NCBI GenBank assembly: GCA_016929465.1
Contig: JAFGIT010000416.1
Coordinates: forward strand, 1-5,312
Source of the DNA: JAFGIT01 sp016929465 [NCBI: Candidatus Coatesbacteria bacterium]
GTDB taxonomy: Bacteria; B130-G9
DNA length: 5,312 nt
Direction of reading: 5' to 3'
The translations under genes and the position numbers were made by a program. The notes beneath the pieces are model-generated. The model was not told where the DNA came from. It made no database searches and saw only the letters and a list, made by a program, of their open reading frames with translations. Positions 1 through 5,176 of this stretch are shown piece after piece (within the stretch, counting starts at the first letter, position 1; the number at the start of each line of letters is the position of its first letter).

Positions 1-29
1 AGCACAATCTTACGAATCTTTCTAGACAT
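1..29 (-). CDS. Start of an unidentified gene, cut by the left edge
   Basis: Only the first nine codons and part of a tenth are present, reading MSRKIRKIV and then a CTN leucine codon. The ATG is at 29-27. It is supported by a textbook AGGAGG Shine-Dalgarno at 43-38 with an 8-base spacer and by a promoter-like element just upstream. The visible residues are basic (four Lys/Arg in nine), which says little about function. It follows the HEPN-like gene on the same strand, 76 bases beyond that gene's stop, but appears to have its own promoter. The product cannot be named from this fragment. I am fairly sure it is a real start because of the ribosome-binding site. Confidence 0.6.
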
Positions 30-31
30 GA

Positions 32-57
32 TATAATCCTCCTAATCGAGGATTATA
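32..57. repeat. Perfect 9-bp inverted repeat over promoter and RBS
   Basis: TATAATCCT at 32-40 and AGGATTATA at 49-57 are exact reverse complements separated by 8 bases. The right arm contains the minus-strand -10 box, and the left arm overlaps the AGGAGG ribosome-binding site. Because the arms contain TATAAT, the plus strand also reads an extended -10 (TGATATAAT, 29-37), so the element looks like two facing -10 boxes. The dyad could be an operator for a dimeric repressor, possibly autoregulatory, or it may be a by-product of two -10-like sequences. Confidence 0.55.
38..43 (-). promoter_or_regulatory. Strong Shine-Dalgarno for the left-edge gene
   Basis: Read on the minus strand this is AGGAGG, the full anti-16S match, eight bases before the ATG at 29. 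It decides the start of the truncated gene. It also lies inside one arm of the 32-57 inverted repeat. Confidence 0.75.
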
Positions 58-79
58 CCACCTCAATTTGGGAACGCAA
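52..79 (-). promoter_or_regulatory. Extended -10 promoter for the left-edge gene
   Basis: The minus strand reads TGGTATAAT at 60-52, a perfect TATAAT with the extended TG motif. A weak -35 (TTGCGT, 3 of 6 matches) lies 16 bases upstream at 79-74. Extended -10 promoters can work with a poor -35. Initiation would be expected near 46, leaving a leader of under 20 bases with the Shine-Dalgarno almost at the 5' end. The assignment is by consensus only. Confidence 0.55.
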
Positions 80-105
80 CACTAGCTCCAAAGTAGCCAA
101 TAGGC

Positions 106-945
106 TTATATTTTATTTTCCCCAAACCAATTGATAAGGCGATATGCAATTTCCAGTGTGGAAGGTAACGAATTGACCATTGCCAGTACCTTCATACGGC
201 TGCATTTTCCTGCTATTGGGTGTACTGCGGCATTTCGTTGCACCCTAATCATCTCAAACAGTGAGGTCAAATGACTAGCGGCCCCCTCGTGAATTGAATA
301 GGGAATTGCCTTTCTCTCCTTGGTGAGATGGTCCAATTGCTTCTGAATTAAATCGAAAATGTCTGGAAGGACGCGACCTTTGAGAAGTTTCTCAATCTTT
401 TTCAGTTTCGCAGAATTTGTCTCAGCCCCTTGCATAGCCTCAAGTAGGAGATATACGGCCTTTTCGGCGGCTGCCCCCAGCATTACGGCAGCGGCGAATA
501 TGAGATCTTGCTTTAGGCAGTTCAGCCCTTCAATCACATATTGCTCGATCACTTCGTCCAGATCTGGCGCGAATGCTCGTATATGATTTATGTAGCCCTT
601 TGGATCATAGTATGATGGGTGCTCATTCTTGAGGGTCATCTTGCCATAATCCGTTAGATGAAACCACGGATTGACAGTGCTTTCCCAAGGTCTCTCTTGA
701 ATGAGGACTCGGTCTAGCGCTAAATTCCAGACAACTTCAGAAACACAATCGTCGAATTTAGGGCTGATCCGGCTGTGCGGGGCTGGCTCCATCCCCGATC
801 TAATTTGATCGGCCACCTTCGCTTGCACGGCAAGAGTTCCAGCTCCGTGTTGAATCTCATGCAATTGGATGCTGTTCTTGGCATCCCTCAGGACTGTTAG
901 AACGAAATCTCTTATTGTCGCGGGATCGATATCAGCTCTTCTCAT
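106..945 (-). CDS. Winged-helix plus HEPN-like domain protein (hypothetical)
   Basis: A soluble 279-residue protein with no signal peptide or membrane segment. Residues 1-105 look like a winged-helix fold: helices first, then the hydrophobic ALDRVLIQERPW stretch (about 76-87) and a strand-turn ending FHLTDYGKM (96-103), a typical wing followed by the start of a helix. Residues about 112-279 are helical. AAAVMLGAAAEKAVYLLLEA (151-170) is followed by a Lys-rich segment and RNAAVH at 237-242. That fits the R-N-x3-H motif of HEPN domains, which serve as metal-independent RNases in many toxin and defence proteins; others are non-catalytic. DUF4145-like proteins share this layout. ATG is at 945; the leader AGAGAATAGAAGAAG is purine-rich but not a clear Shine-Dalgarno. 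GC is visibly lower here (about 42-43% in two 60-base lines counted, 67% in one line of the beta-helix gene), suggesting separate ancestry. RNase activity and domain names are inferences. Confidence 0.75.
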   Translation of the reverse strand: MRRADIDPATIRDFVLTVLRDAKNSIQLHEIQHGAGTLAVQAKVADQIRSGMEPAPHSRISPKFDDCVSEVVWNLALDRVLIQERPWESTVNPWFHLTDYGKMTLKNEHPSYYDPKGYINHIRAFAPDLDEVIEQYVIEGLNCLKQDLIFAAAVMLGAAAEKAVYLLLEAMQGAETNSAKLKKIEKLLKGRVLPDIFDLIQKQLDHLTKERKAIPYSIHEGAASHLTSLFEMIRVQRNAAVHPIAGKCSRMKVLAMVNSLPSTLEIAYRLINWFGENKI

Positions 946-1105
946 CTTCTTCTATTCTCTATTCCGCAAACACAGCGGGCTCGTACTGATAACAGCGTCC
1001 CCAATAATTACATCAGACAAAATGAAAGAACAAGTAGCGTGAGTTTTAAAATGAAATGGTTGGCGGAATTGAAGCAAAATATCTGGCCATTGCGGGCCGG
1101 CGCAT
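946..1105. other. Intergenic region upstream of the HEPN-like gene
   Basis: No gene is visible. The region is AT-rich and separates the beta-helix terminator from the HEPN-like gene. The best promoter candidate on the minus strand is a TG-extended AATTAT at 1009-1004 with a poor TTGTTC -35 eighteen bases upstream, giving a leader of about 50 bases. This is weak, but after the strong terminator the gene must have some promoter here. The two short plus-strand open frames crossing this region have no ribosome-binding site or recognisable product. Confidence 0.35.
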
Positions 1106-1144
1106 AAAAAAGCGGCGAGGGTGTGAGAACACCCCCGCCGCTTT
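1106..1144 (-). terminator. Intrinsic terminator of the beta-helix gene
   Basis: A 16-base stem (1144-1129 with 1124-1109) closes a 4-base loop at 1128-1125. The minus-strand RNA then runs into six U residues (1111-1106), the first three of which can also pair with the stem's leading A residues. The only non-Watson-Crick position, 1135/1118, is a G-U wobble in minus-strand RNA but an A-C mismatch in plus-strand RNA, which supports minus-strand use. The hairpin starts 23 bases after the beta-helix stop codon. It should end that transcript and insulate the HEPN-like gene. Confidence 0.93.
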
Positions 1145-1167
1145 GTGTGATTGCAGATTCTTTGAGG

Positions 1168-2337
1168 TTACGGAAGCGGGTAATGGAATCCCATATCGAC
1201 TACTCCGCCGTCCGGCGTTCCATCGGCCTGCGTCGTAAGGTCCGAGAGCTCAGCCTCGTCGGCGGTTGTGCTGCCTGCGTCAATGCACGGGCTGCTCGGG
1301 TCCAGGTAATAATCGCCGAACAGGCCCGAAACAAACATCGGGTCGTCATGGATATTGCCTTCGCCGGTGTTCGTATCCTCGATACAGCTATAGGTTGCCG
1401 CACAGCCTAGCAGGTCGTCGCCATTGCCCCAGACGATGCACTCCCTGAGTTTCGGATAGCTGCTCGGAGACGCATAGACACCATCCCCGCCGCCGTCCAC
1501 CGCGATATTGAATGCTATGGTGTTGCTCCAGGTATATGGGGAACTGCTCGAGAGGCAGTACATTCCGCCGCCCCTGTTGAGCGCCTTATTTTCGTAGATC
1601 AGGTTATTCTTGATGAAAGGTCTCGAGTCGAAGAGGTACATTCCGCCACCGTTCTCTGTGCTGAGGTTGCCGGCGATGATGTTGCCCATAATCGTGGGAT
1701 GCGATGTGTGCAGGTATATCCCAGCACCGCGTCTCGAGACATTGTCTATGATCAAGTTATTCAGAATGTCGGGTGAGCTATCGATGCAATAGATGCCGCC
1801 GCCAAGGTCCTTTGGCCAAGGGCCGTCCGCCTCGGCGATCCCAGTCATCGTGAAGCCCTCTACGCCAGCTCCCACGACCCCGTCGAAGCCGACGACGTGG
1901 CTCTGGTTGCCTTCCGCGTCGAGTATTGTCAGCGCCGCTCCCTCGCCGAGGAGGTAAGTCCAGTCTTGAACCTCGAGCGGGTAGGTTTCGCCATTTGTCG
2001 ATGGTGCGTAAATGCCGGCCGCAGCGTGAATCGTCACTGGATAGGCTTCCGAACCTGCTGTCGAGTTCAAGGCGTGGGCAATAGTCTTCCAGGGATTCTC
2101 GAAGGAGCCGTCATTCGAATCGTCACCCATCTCGCCGTCCACATGGTAATCAGTCTCACCAGCGGTCGCTTCGAACGGGATGTAATCCCGCTTGTCCACA
2201 TTCGGTGAATCCGTGCCTACTGCAGCCCCGTCATTCGAGGTCATTCCAGCTGCCGTTGCAACACCACACTGCGCGATGAAAGCGCCGCCCGCAATCACGA
2301 TGGATATGATCGCGGCGCACAGAAGTGCATTTCTCAC
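1168..2337 (-). CDS. Exported DUF1565-type right-handed beta-helix protein
   Basis: A 389-residue secreted protein. The N-terminus has Arg2, a hydrophobic core (about 4-23) and an ATA-A site near 27-30, a Sec signal peptide. The only nearby cysteine (24) has Gln at -1, so a lipoprotein is unlikely. Residues 63-140 carry the DUF1565 pattern: YHVDG, GDDSNDGSFENPWKTI (71-86), AAGIY (106-110), then YLLGEG. Residues 179-288 form five coils marked by GGGIY, GAGIY, GGGMY, GGGMY and GDGVY, with tyrosines at 183, 208, 234, 260 and 288 (spacing 25, 26, 26, 28) and Asn-rich turns, as in pectate-lyase-like beta-helices. The C-terminus has DPMF, DYYLDPSSPCIDAG (342-355) and DMGFHYP (381-387), endings typical of large environmental beta-helix families. 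GTG is the start, chosen for its AAGGAG site. It has its own promoter and terminator. The fold suggests carbohydrate binding or cleavage, but I see no catalytic set and name no substrate. An adhesin or structural surface role is equally possible. Confidence 0.88.
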   Translation of the reverse strand: MRNALLCAAIISIVIAGGAFIAQCGVATAAGMTSNDGAAVGTDSPNVDKRDYIPFEATAGETDYHVDGEMGDDSNDGSFENPWKTIAHALNSTAGSEAYPVTIHAAAGIYAPSTNGETYPLEVQDWTYLLGEGAALTILDAEGNQSHVVGFDGVVGAGVEGFTMTGIAEADGPWPKDLGGGIYCIDSSPDILNNLIIDNVSRRGAGIYLHTSHPTIMGNIIAGNLSTENGGGMYLFDSRPFIKNNLIYENKALNRGGGMYCLSSSSPYTWSNTIAFNIAVDGGGDGVYASPSSYPKLRECIVWGNGDDLLGCAATYSCIEDTNTGEGNIHDDPMFVSGLFGDYYLDPSSPCIDAGSTTADEAELSDLTTQADGTPDGGVVDMGFHYPLP

Positions 2338-2345
2338 TGCTGTCT

Positions 2346-2351
2346 CTCCTT
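2346..2351 (-). promoter_or_regulatory. Shine-Dalgarno selecting the GTG start of the beta-helix gene
   Basis: The minus strand reads AAGGAG at 2351-2346, eight bases before GTG at 2337. It supports a GTG start in a gene where no ATG precedes the signal peptide. Confidence 0.8.
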
Positions 2352-2390
2352 GTAACTAGCCCTTCTAGAACATCCGCCAAACCCTATGTG

Positions 2391-2419
2391 AATTTACGAA
2401 TCTCTTCACGAAAAGTCAA
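2391..2419 (-). promoter_or_regulatory. Sigma70-like promoter of the beta-helix gene
   Basis: The minus strand has TTGACT at 2419-2414 (5 of 6 matches to TTGACA), a 17-base spacer, and TAAATT at 2396-2391 (4 of 6 matches to TATAAT). Initiation would fall near 2384, giving a leader of about 47 bases with the AAGGAG site near its end. The promoter lies in the 127-base gap after the archease stop. With the terminator at 1106-1144 it defines a single-gene transcript. No archease terminator is visible in this gap, so read-through could add to expression. Confidence 0.7.
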
Positions 2420-2464
2420 GTGGTATTTTTGCCGTGAGCGACTCCAAGGGGCCATCGGAAGGGG

Positions 2465-2938
2465 CTATATGTCGAAAATGACCCTGGCGCTCAGGCCACT
2501 TTTTTCTCGCTTAATCTGGAGGTTGTGCATCGTCACGGCCTTTAAATCTGTGAGGGGAGAAAGCCCAGTACCAGGGAGATTCACAAATGAGACCTCGCCC
2601 TTGAGCATTATCTCGTCTGGCTCCTGATTGCGGTTTTCTTCTTCTGGGGAATCCTCCGCGGCAGTTTTCTCGATGCTCAAACCATATTTTGTGGGAACGA
2701 GCAGGTGTGTGTCGAAGTACCAGAGCAATTCGGACAGGAATGCGACGAGGAGGGATTCTGCATCGACCGAGGAGAGCTCGATGACCTCCTGCCGGTCAGG
2801 AAGGAGGCTCTTTGGCTCGGCTCCGAAGACAAGAGCGAACATCCCCGCAGCAGCATTCGAGAACAAGGAGGAAAGGTCATCTCCCCGGGCCAAAACGCCG
2901 GCATCCGCGGTGGTTCCGATAATCTCGAAGCGTTTCAT
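2465..2938 (-). CDS. Archease-family protein (RtcB RNA ligase cofactor type)
   Basis: A 157-residue cytosolic protein, the usual archease length. Archease speeds guanylylation and turnover of the RNA ligase RtcB in tRNA splicing and RNA repair. Family landmarks in order: FEIIGTTADAG at 4-14, where the family normally has a His-Thr-Ala-Asp motif; LFSNAAAGMFALVF (25-38); DAESLLVAFLSELLWYFDT (59-77); KAVTMH (133-138); and the ending ARVIFDI (151-157). Asp12 and Asp156 match the acidic metal-site positions of the family. Odd points are Thr9 in place of the motif's His and an acidic linker (about 95-109, rich in Glu and Asp) between the second half-strands. No RtcB is in view. The ATG at 2938 is fixed by the family N-terminus, but the leader GAAAAAACTCT lacks a Shine-Dalgarno, so translation may be weak. 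The fold assignment is solid; activity with RtcB is inferred from the family. Confidence 0.88.
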   Translation of the reverse strand: MKRFEIIGTTADAGVLARGDDLSSLFSNAAAGMFALVFGAEPKSLLPDRQEVIELSSVDAESLLVAFLSELLWYFDTHLLVPTKYGLSIEKTAAEDSPEEENRNQEPDEIMLKGEVSFVNLPGTGLSPLTDLKAVTMHNLQIKREKSGLSARVIFDI

Positions 2939-2952
2939 AGAGTTTTTTCAGC

Positions 2953-2979
2953 CACGAATTAGCACGAATTCACACGATT
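2953..2979. repeat. Three CACGAATT units phased at 10 bp
   Basis: CACGAATT begins at 2953 and again at 2963, and CACGATT (one base shorter) begins at 2973, so units repeat every 10 bases, about one helical turn. On the minus strand this reads AATCGTG, AATTCGTG, AATTCGTG, ending 14 bases before the archease ATG. It sits in the 75-base gap between the exporter ATPase stop and the archease start. It could be a regulator-binding array or a dispersed genomic repeat. The sequence does not decide. Confidence 0.65.
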
Positions 2980-3013
2980 GGAAGGGGAGAAAATGTGCCG
3001 CATGTCACTCGCA

Positions 3014-3814
3014 TCAGAACTCCTCGCCCCGGTTTCTGTAGGTCACTATCACGTCATCGGGCTTGCCATCTGCGACTATTTTCCCCTTGGAGAGCAATAT
3101 CGCCCTGCTGCAGAATGCGGATATCGTGTCCATGTTGTGCGATACGAGCACTATTGTCCTGCCTGACTTTTGAAGATCCCTTATGCGGTCGAGGCATTTC
3201 TTTTGAAACCGCTCATCGCCGACGGCGAGTATCTCGTCTATAAGAAATATGTCTGCCTCCACACTTATGGCTACGGCAAAGCCCAGCCGGACGAGCATTC
3301 CGCTCGAATAGCTCTTGATAGGGGCGTTGATGAACTCTCCGAGCTCGGAGAATCCGACGATCTCATCGAATCTCGACCGCGCTTCCTTTCTGGATAGGCC
3401 AAGTATCGAGGCATTCATAAAGACGTTCTTGCGCCCGGATAACTCCATCGAGAAGCCTGAGCCGAGCTCCAGCAGAGTCGCCATCTTTCCCTCGCTTTGG
3501 ACCGAGCCGCTGTCTGGTAGGAGAATTCCTGAGAGGAGCTTCAATAGAGTGCTCTTGCCAGAGCCATTGTCGCCGATGATGCCCACGGTCTCGCCACGCC
3601 CGATCGAGATGTCGATGTCCTTCAGCGCCCAGACGTCCTGATATCTGTCGCGCTTCCCCTTTAGCAGGTTTATCAGAAGGTACTTTATGTTATCGGACTT
3701 CTCGTAATAAACGCGATACTTCTTTGATACGTCCCTGACGCGGATCGCCTGCTTCAGATATGATGCACCATCCCCGCACCGATTTCCGCTCATCTTCGCT
3801 TCATCGTGTGTCAC
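3014..3814 (-). CDS. Polysaccharide ABC exporter ATPase, Wzt/TagH family, short form
   Basis: A 266-residue nucleotide-binding subunit that would power export of a lipid-linked O-antigen, capsule or teichoic-type polymer through the adjacent permease. Walker A is GDNGSGKST (81-89), the signature YSSGM is at 169-173, Walker B IFLIDE at 189-194 includes the catalytic Glu194, the D-loop AVGD is at 197-200 and the switch His is 226. LLELGSGFSMELSGRKN (114-130) and YRVYYEKSDNIKYLLINLLKG in the N-terminal part are hallmarks of the polysaccharide exporter subclass. The protein ends at the ATPase fold; the 130-200 residue C-terminal carbohydrate-binding domain of long Wzt proteins is absent. The start is GTG at 3814, only three bases after the permease stop, with AGAGGTGG inside the permease's last codons. 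A later ATG (3793) has a poorer site. Close spacing implies translational coupling. All motifs are intact, so I am confident of the family; the substrate is unknown. Confidence 0.95.
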   Translation of the reverse strand: MTHDEAKMSGNRCGDGASYLKQAIRVRDVSKKYRVYYEKSDNIKYLLINLLKGKRDRYQDVWALKDIDISIGRGETVGIIGDNGSGKSTLLKLLSGILLPDSGSVQSEGKMATLLELGSGFSMELSGRKNVFMNASILGLSRKEARSRFDEIVGFSELGEFINAPIKSYSSGMLVRLGFAVAISVEADIFLIDEILAVGDERFQKKCLDRIRDLQKSGRTIVLVSHNMDTISAFCSRAILLSKGKIVADGKPDDVIVTYRNRGEEF

Positions 3815-3817
3815 AGC

Positions 3818-4651
3818 TCAGACCACCTCTGCGAACCTTGCGCTAGAGCGAACGAAAACTACCCAGCCGATCAGCGCCGCCCCAAACGCATAGATGAGCA
3901 TCATAGGGATGGTTGCAGAAAAGGTGATTGGATCATCGAGCAGAACCGACCTATAACCGGAAATGAACACCGACATGGGATTGTAGTTTATGAGTCCAGC
4001 CACCCACCTATTCAGGGGGGACCAGGGAAGATCGAGCGATTTCACCTTGCTCAGCGGATATACAATCGGCGTCAACCAGAACCACACGATCAGGAGTATA
4101 TCCAGCAGGTGCTTGACATCTCGGAAGTGAACTGTGCTTGCCGAGAAGAGGAGCGCCAGGCCGCCGACAAAGACGGCCTGGAGAATGACGATAAGGGGCA
4201 GAAGGAATGCCTTTGGTCCAGGGGCGTGCCCAAAGAATGGCAGCGCGAGCAGCAGAATGACCAGCGTCATAAGGAATTCGACGAGGCAGGCGACCATCGC
4301 CGACAGGGGGATTATCGCCCGAGGCATATAGACCTTGCGAACCAGATTCGGATTATTCACGACGGAAGGTGCGGCCATCGTCACCGAGTTGGAGAGGAAT
4401 ATCCAGGGCAAGAAGCCGCACATAAAGAAAATGGGGAAGTTCCTCACATTCATACCGATCACATAGCGGAATACGACCGTGTAGATGAGTAGCATCATGA
4501 CGGGATTCAGGAGCGACCAGAATATACCGATCAATGAGCCCTTGTATTTGACCTCGAGATCGCGCATCACGAGATTCAGCAGAATCTCTCGTCGCAAGTA
4601 TAGCTCTTTCAAGCCTCGAATCAGCGGGATTCTCAAGTCCTTCCCTCTCAA
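3818..4651 (-). CDS. Polysaccharide ABC-2 exporter permease, Wzm/TagG family
   Basis: A 277-residue inner-membrane subunit forming the channel for a lipid-linked polysaccharide, paired with the ATPase that follows. The length is typical of the ABC-2 family. The cytoplasmic N-terminus leads into RDLEVKYKGSLIGIFWSLLN (30-49), the family's signature amphipathic stretch. Hydrophobic segments are at about 45-65, 72-92, 113-140, 147-170, 182-201 and 245-267, giving six membrane passes. NPNLVRKVYMPRAIIPLS (100-117), HFRDVKHLLD (175-184), WLTPIVYPL (192-200) and NPM (224-226) are further family motifs. No ATG is available. The frame opens after an in-frame TAA at 4680-4678 region, and the first start is TTG at 4651 with no Shine-Dalgarno. 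A second TTG at 4636 (residue 6) has AGAGGG six bases upstream and is the likelier true start. Its own promoter and palindrome lie upstream, so the pair can be controlled separately from the cupin. Confidence 0.94.
   Translation of the reverse strand: MRGKDLRIPLIRGLKELYLRREILLNLVMRDLEVKYKGSLIGIFWSLLNPVMMLLIYTVVFRYVIGMNVRNFPIFFMCGFLPWIFLSNSVTMAAPSVVNNPNLVRKVYMPRAIIPLSAMVACLVEFLMTLVILLLALPFFGHAPGPKAFLLPLIVILQAVFVGGLALLFSASTVHFRDVKHLLDILLIVWFWLTPIVYPLSKVKSLDLPWSPLNRWVAGLINYNPMSVFISGYRSVLLDDPITFSATIPMMLIYAFGAALIGWVVFVRSSARFAEVV
3824..3829 (-). promoter_or_regulatory. Shine-Dalgarno for the ATPase, inside the permease 3' end
   Basis: The minus strand reads GAGGTG at 3829-3824, within a longer AGAGGTGG, nine bases before GTG 3814. 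It overlaps the last permease codons, so ribosomes finishing the permease can restart on the ATPase. It favours GTG 3814 over the internal ATG at 3793. Confidence 0.7.
4643..4648 (-). promoter_or_regulatory. Shine-Dalgarno favouring a TTG start at 4636
   Basis: The minus strand reads AGAGGG at 4648-4643, six bases before TTG at 4636-4634. The longer frame starts at TTG 4651, inside which this site would lie, and has no purine-rich site of its own. I therefore favour a protein five residues shorter than the full open frame. Confidence 0.5.
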
Positions 4652-4674
4652 GTTCGGAGTCTTTCGGTCAATTC

Positions 4675-4704
4675 GTTATATGGCGTTCAGCGGTATGTCG
4701 TCAA
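4675..4704 (-). promoter_or_regulatory. Sigma70-like promoter of the exporter genes
   Basis: The minus strand has TTGACG at 4704-4699 (5 of 6 matches), an 18-base spacer, and TATAAC at 4680-4675 (5 of 6 matches). Initiation near 4668 would give a leader of about 17 bases to TTG 4651 or about 32 bases to TTG 4636; the second leaves room for the AGAGGG site. This is the best two-box promoter in the window and would drive permease and ATPase together. Confidence 0.72.
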
Positions 4705-4716
4705 GTCCGTACGGAC
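4705..4716. repeat. Perfect 12-bp palindrome beside the exporter -35 box
   Basis: GTCCGTACGGAC is its own reverse complement. It ends exactly where the -35 hexamer (4704-4699) begins, the usual place for an activator site or an upstream repressor operator. A second, shorter palindrome, CTCCGGAG, lies at 4725-4732, its centre 18 bases further upstream. The function is inferred from position and symmetry only. Confidence 0.5.
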
Positions 4717-4804
4717 GAGTGAATCTCCGGAGTGTCAGAGGAATTGGTCAGAGATACGCGCAAATGGCGGTTGGTCTGCCAATAGAGGGGGAATATGCGG
4801 CCGG

Positions 4805-5176
4805 TCACTCCGTATCGACTGCCGTGATTGGCCTGCCGTAGTCGTCCTCGTAGCGAACCACATCGCTTTCCTCGAGCCTCTCTCCCCTCCAAATCTCAAT
4901 AATCACGAGAGTTTCTTTTCCCGTATTCTCGAGCCGGTGCTTTATATTCTGGGGGATGTCAGCGGAATTTCCCGCTTGCACGATTATTTCTTCGCCGTCT
5001 ATAACAGCAATGCCCCGGCCACGAGCAATATGCCAGTGCTCTGACCTGTGACGATGCGATTGCAGACTGAGTCGTCCCCCAGGTGCGATAAATAGCCGTT
5101 TTACCTTGTAGCCTGGGCCGTCGGCCAGGACCTCAAAATTGCCCCAGGGGCGTCTCTCTGTGTCAAAATAGGTCAT
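4805..5176 (-). CDS. Stand-alone cupin, mannose-6-phosphate isomerase type II family
   Basis: A 123-residue single-domain cupin matching the C-terminal isomerase domain of bifunctional GDP-mannose pyrophosphorylase/phosphomannose isomerases, here without the nucleotidyltransferase half. It opens with RRPWGNFEVL (8-17), the family's start. LSLQSHRHRSEHWHIARG (36-53) is cupin motif 1, giving metal ligands His41, His43 and Glu46. IPQNIKHRLEN (74-84) is motif 2 with His80. It closes with the family-typical GERLEESDVVRYEDDYGR (98-115). All ligands are present, so it could interconvert mannose-6-phosphate and fructose-6-phosphate for GDP-mannose supply; single-domain members can also act on other sugars. 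ATG 5176 fits the family start but has no clear Shine-Dalgarno. It lies 153 bases before the exporter permease on the same strand, which supports a role in surface glycan synthesis. The family is certain, the exact reaction less so. Confidence 0.9.
   Translation of the reverse strand: MTYFDTERRPWGNFEVLADGPGYKVKRLFIAPGGRLSLQSHRHRSEHWHIARGRGIAVIDGEEIIVQAGNSADIPQNIKHRLENTGKETLVIIEIWRGERLEESDVVRYEDDYGRPITAVDTE

Noticed and set aside
95-106. Small hairpin AGCC-N4-GGCT after the HEPN-like gene as a terminator.
   Set aside because: The stem is only four pairs and no T-run follows on the minus strand.
2339-2464. A terminator after the archease gene.
   Set aside because: The repeated GCCCCTT is a direct, not inverted, repeat, and no stable stem precedes the short T or A runs.
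2939-3013. A terminator between the exporter ATPase and the archease.
   Set aside because: The only pairing near the GTGACATGCGGCAC segment is three base pairs long, too weak to call.
2628-3041. Plus-strand open frame opposite the archease.
   Set aside because: It is Ser/Arg-rich shadow coding, antisense to an intact archease and crossing an intergenic repeat.
3806-4492. Long plus-strand open frame of 228 codons opposite the permease.
   Set aside because: It is antisense to an intact, well-recognised permease, has an odd charged composition without recognisable domain, and has no ribosome-binding site.
4734-4753. Direct repeat GTCAGAG with a 13-base period upstream of the exporter promoter.
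   Set aside because: Two 7-base copies are within chance expectation and have no symmetry or fixed position relative to the promoter that would suggest a site.
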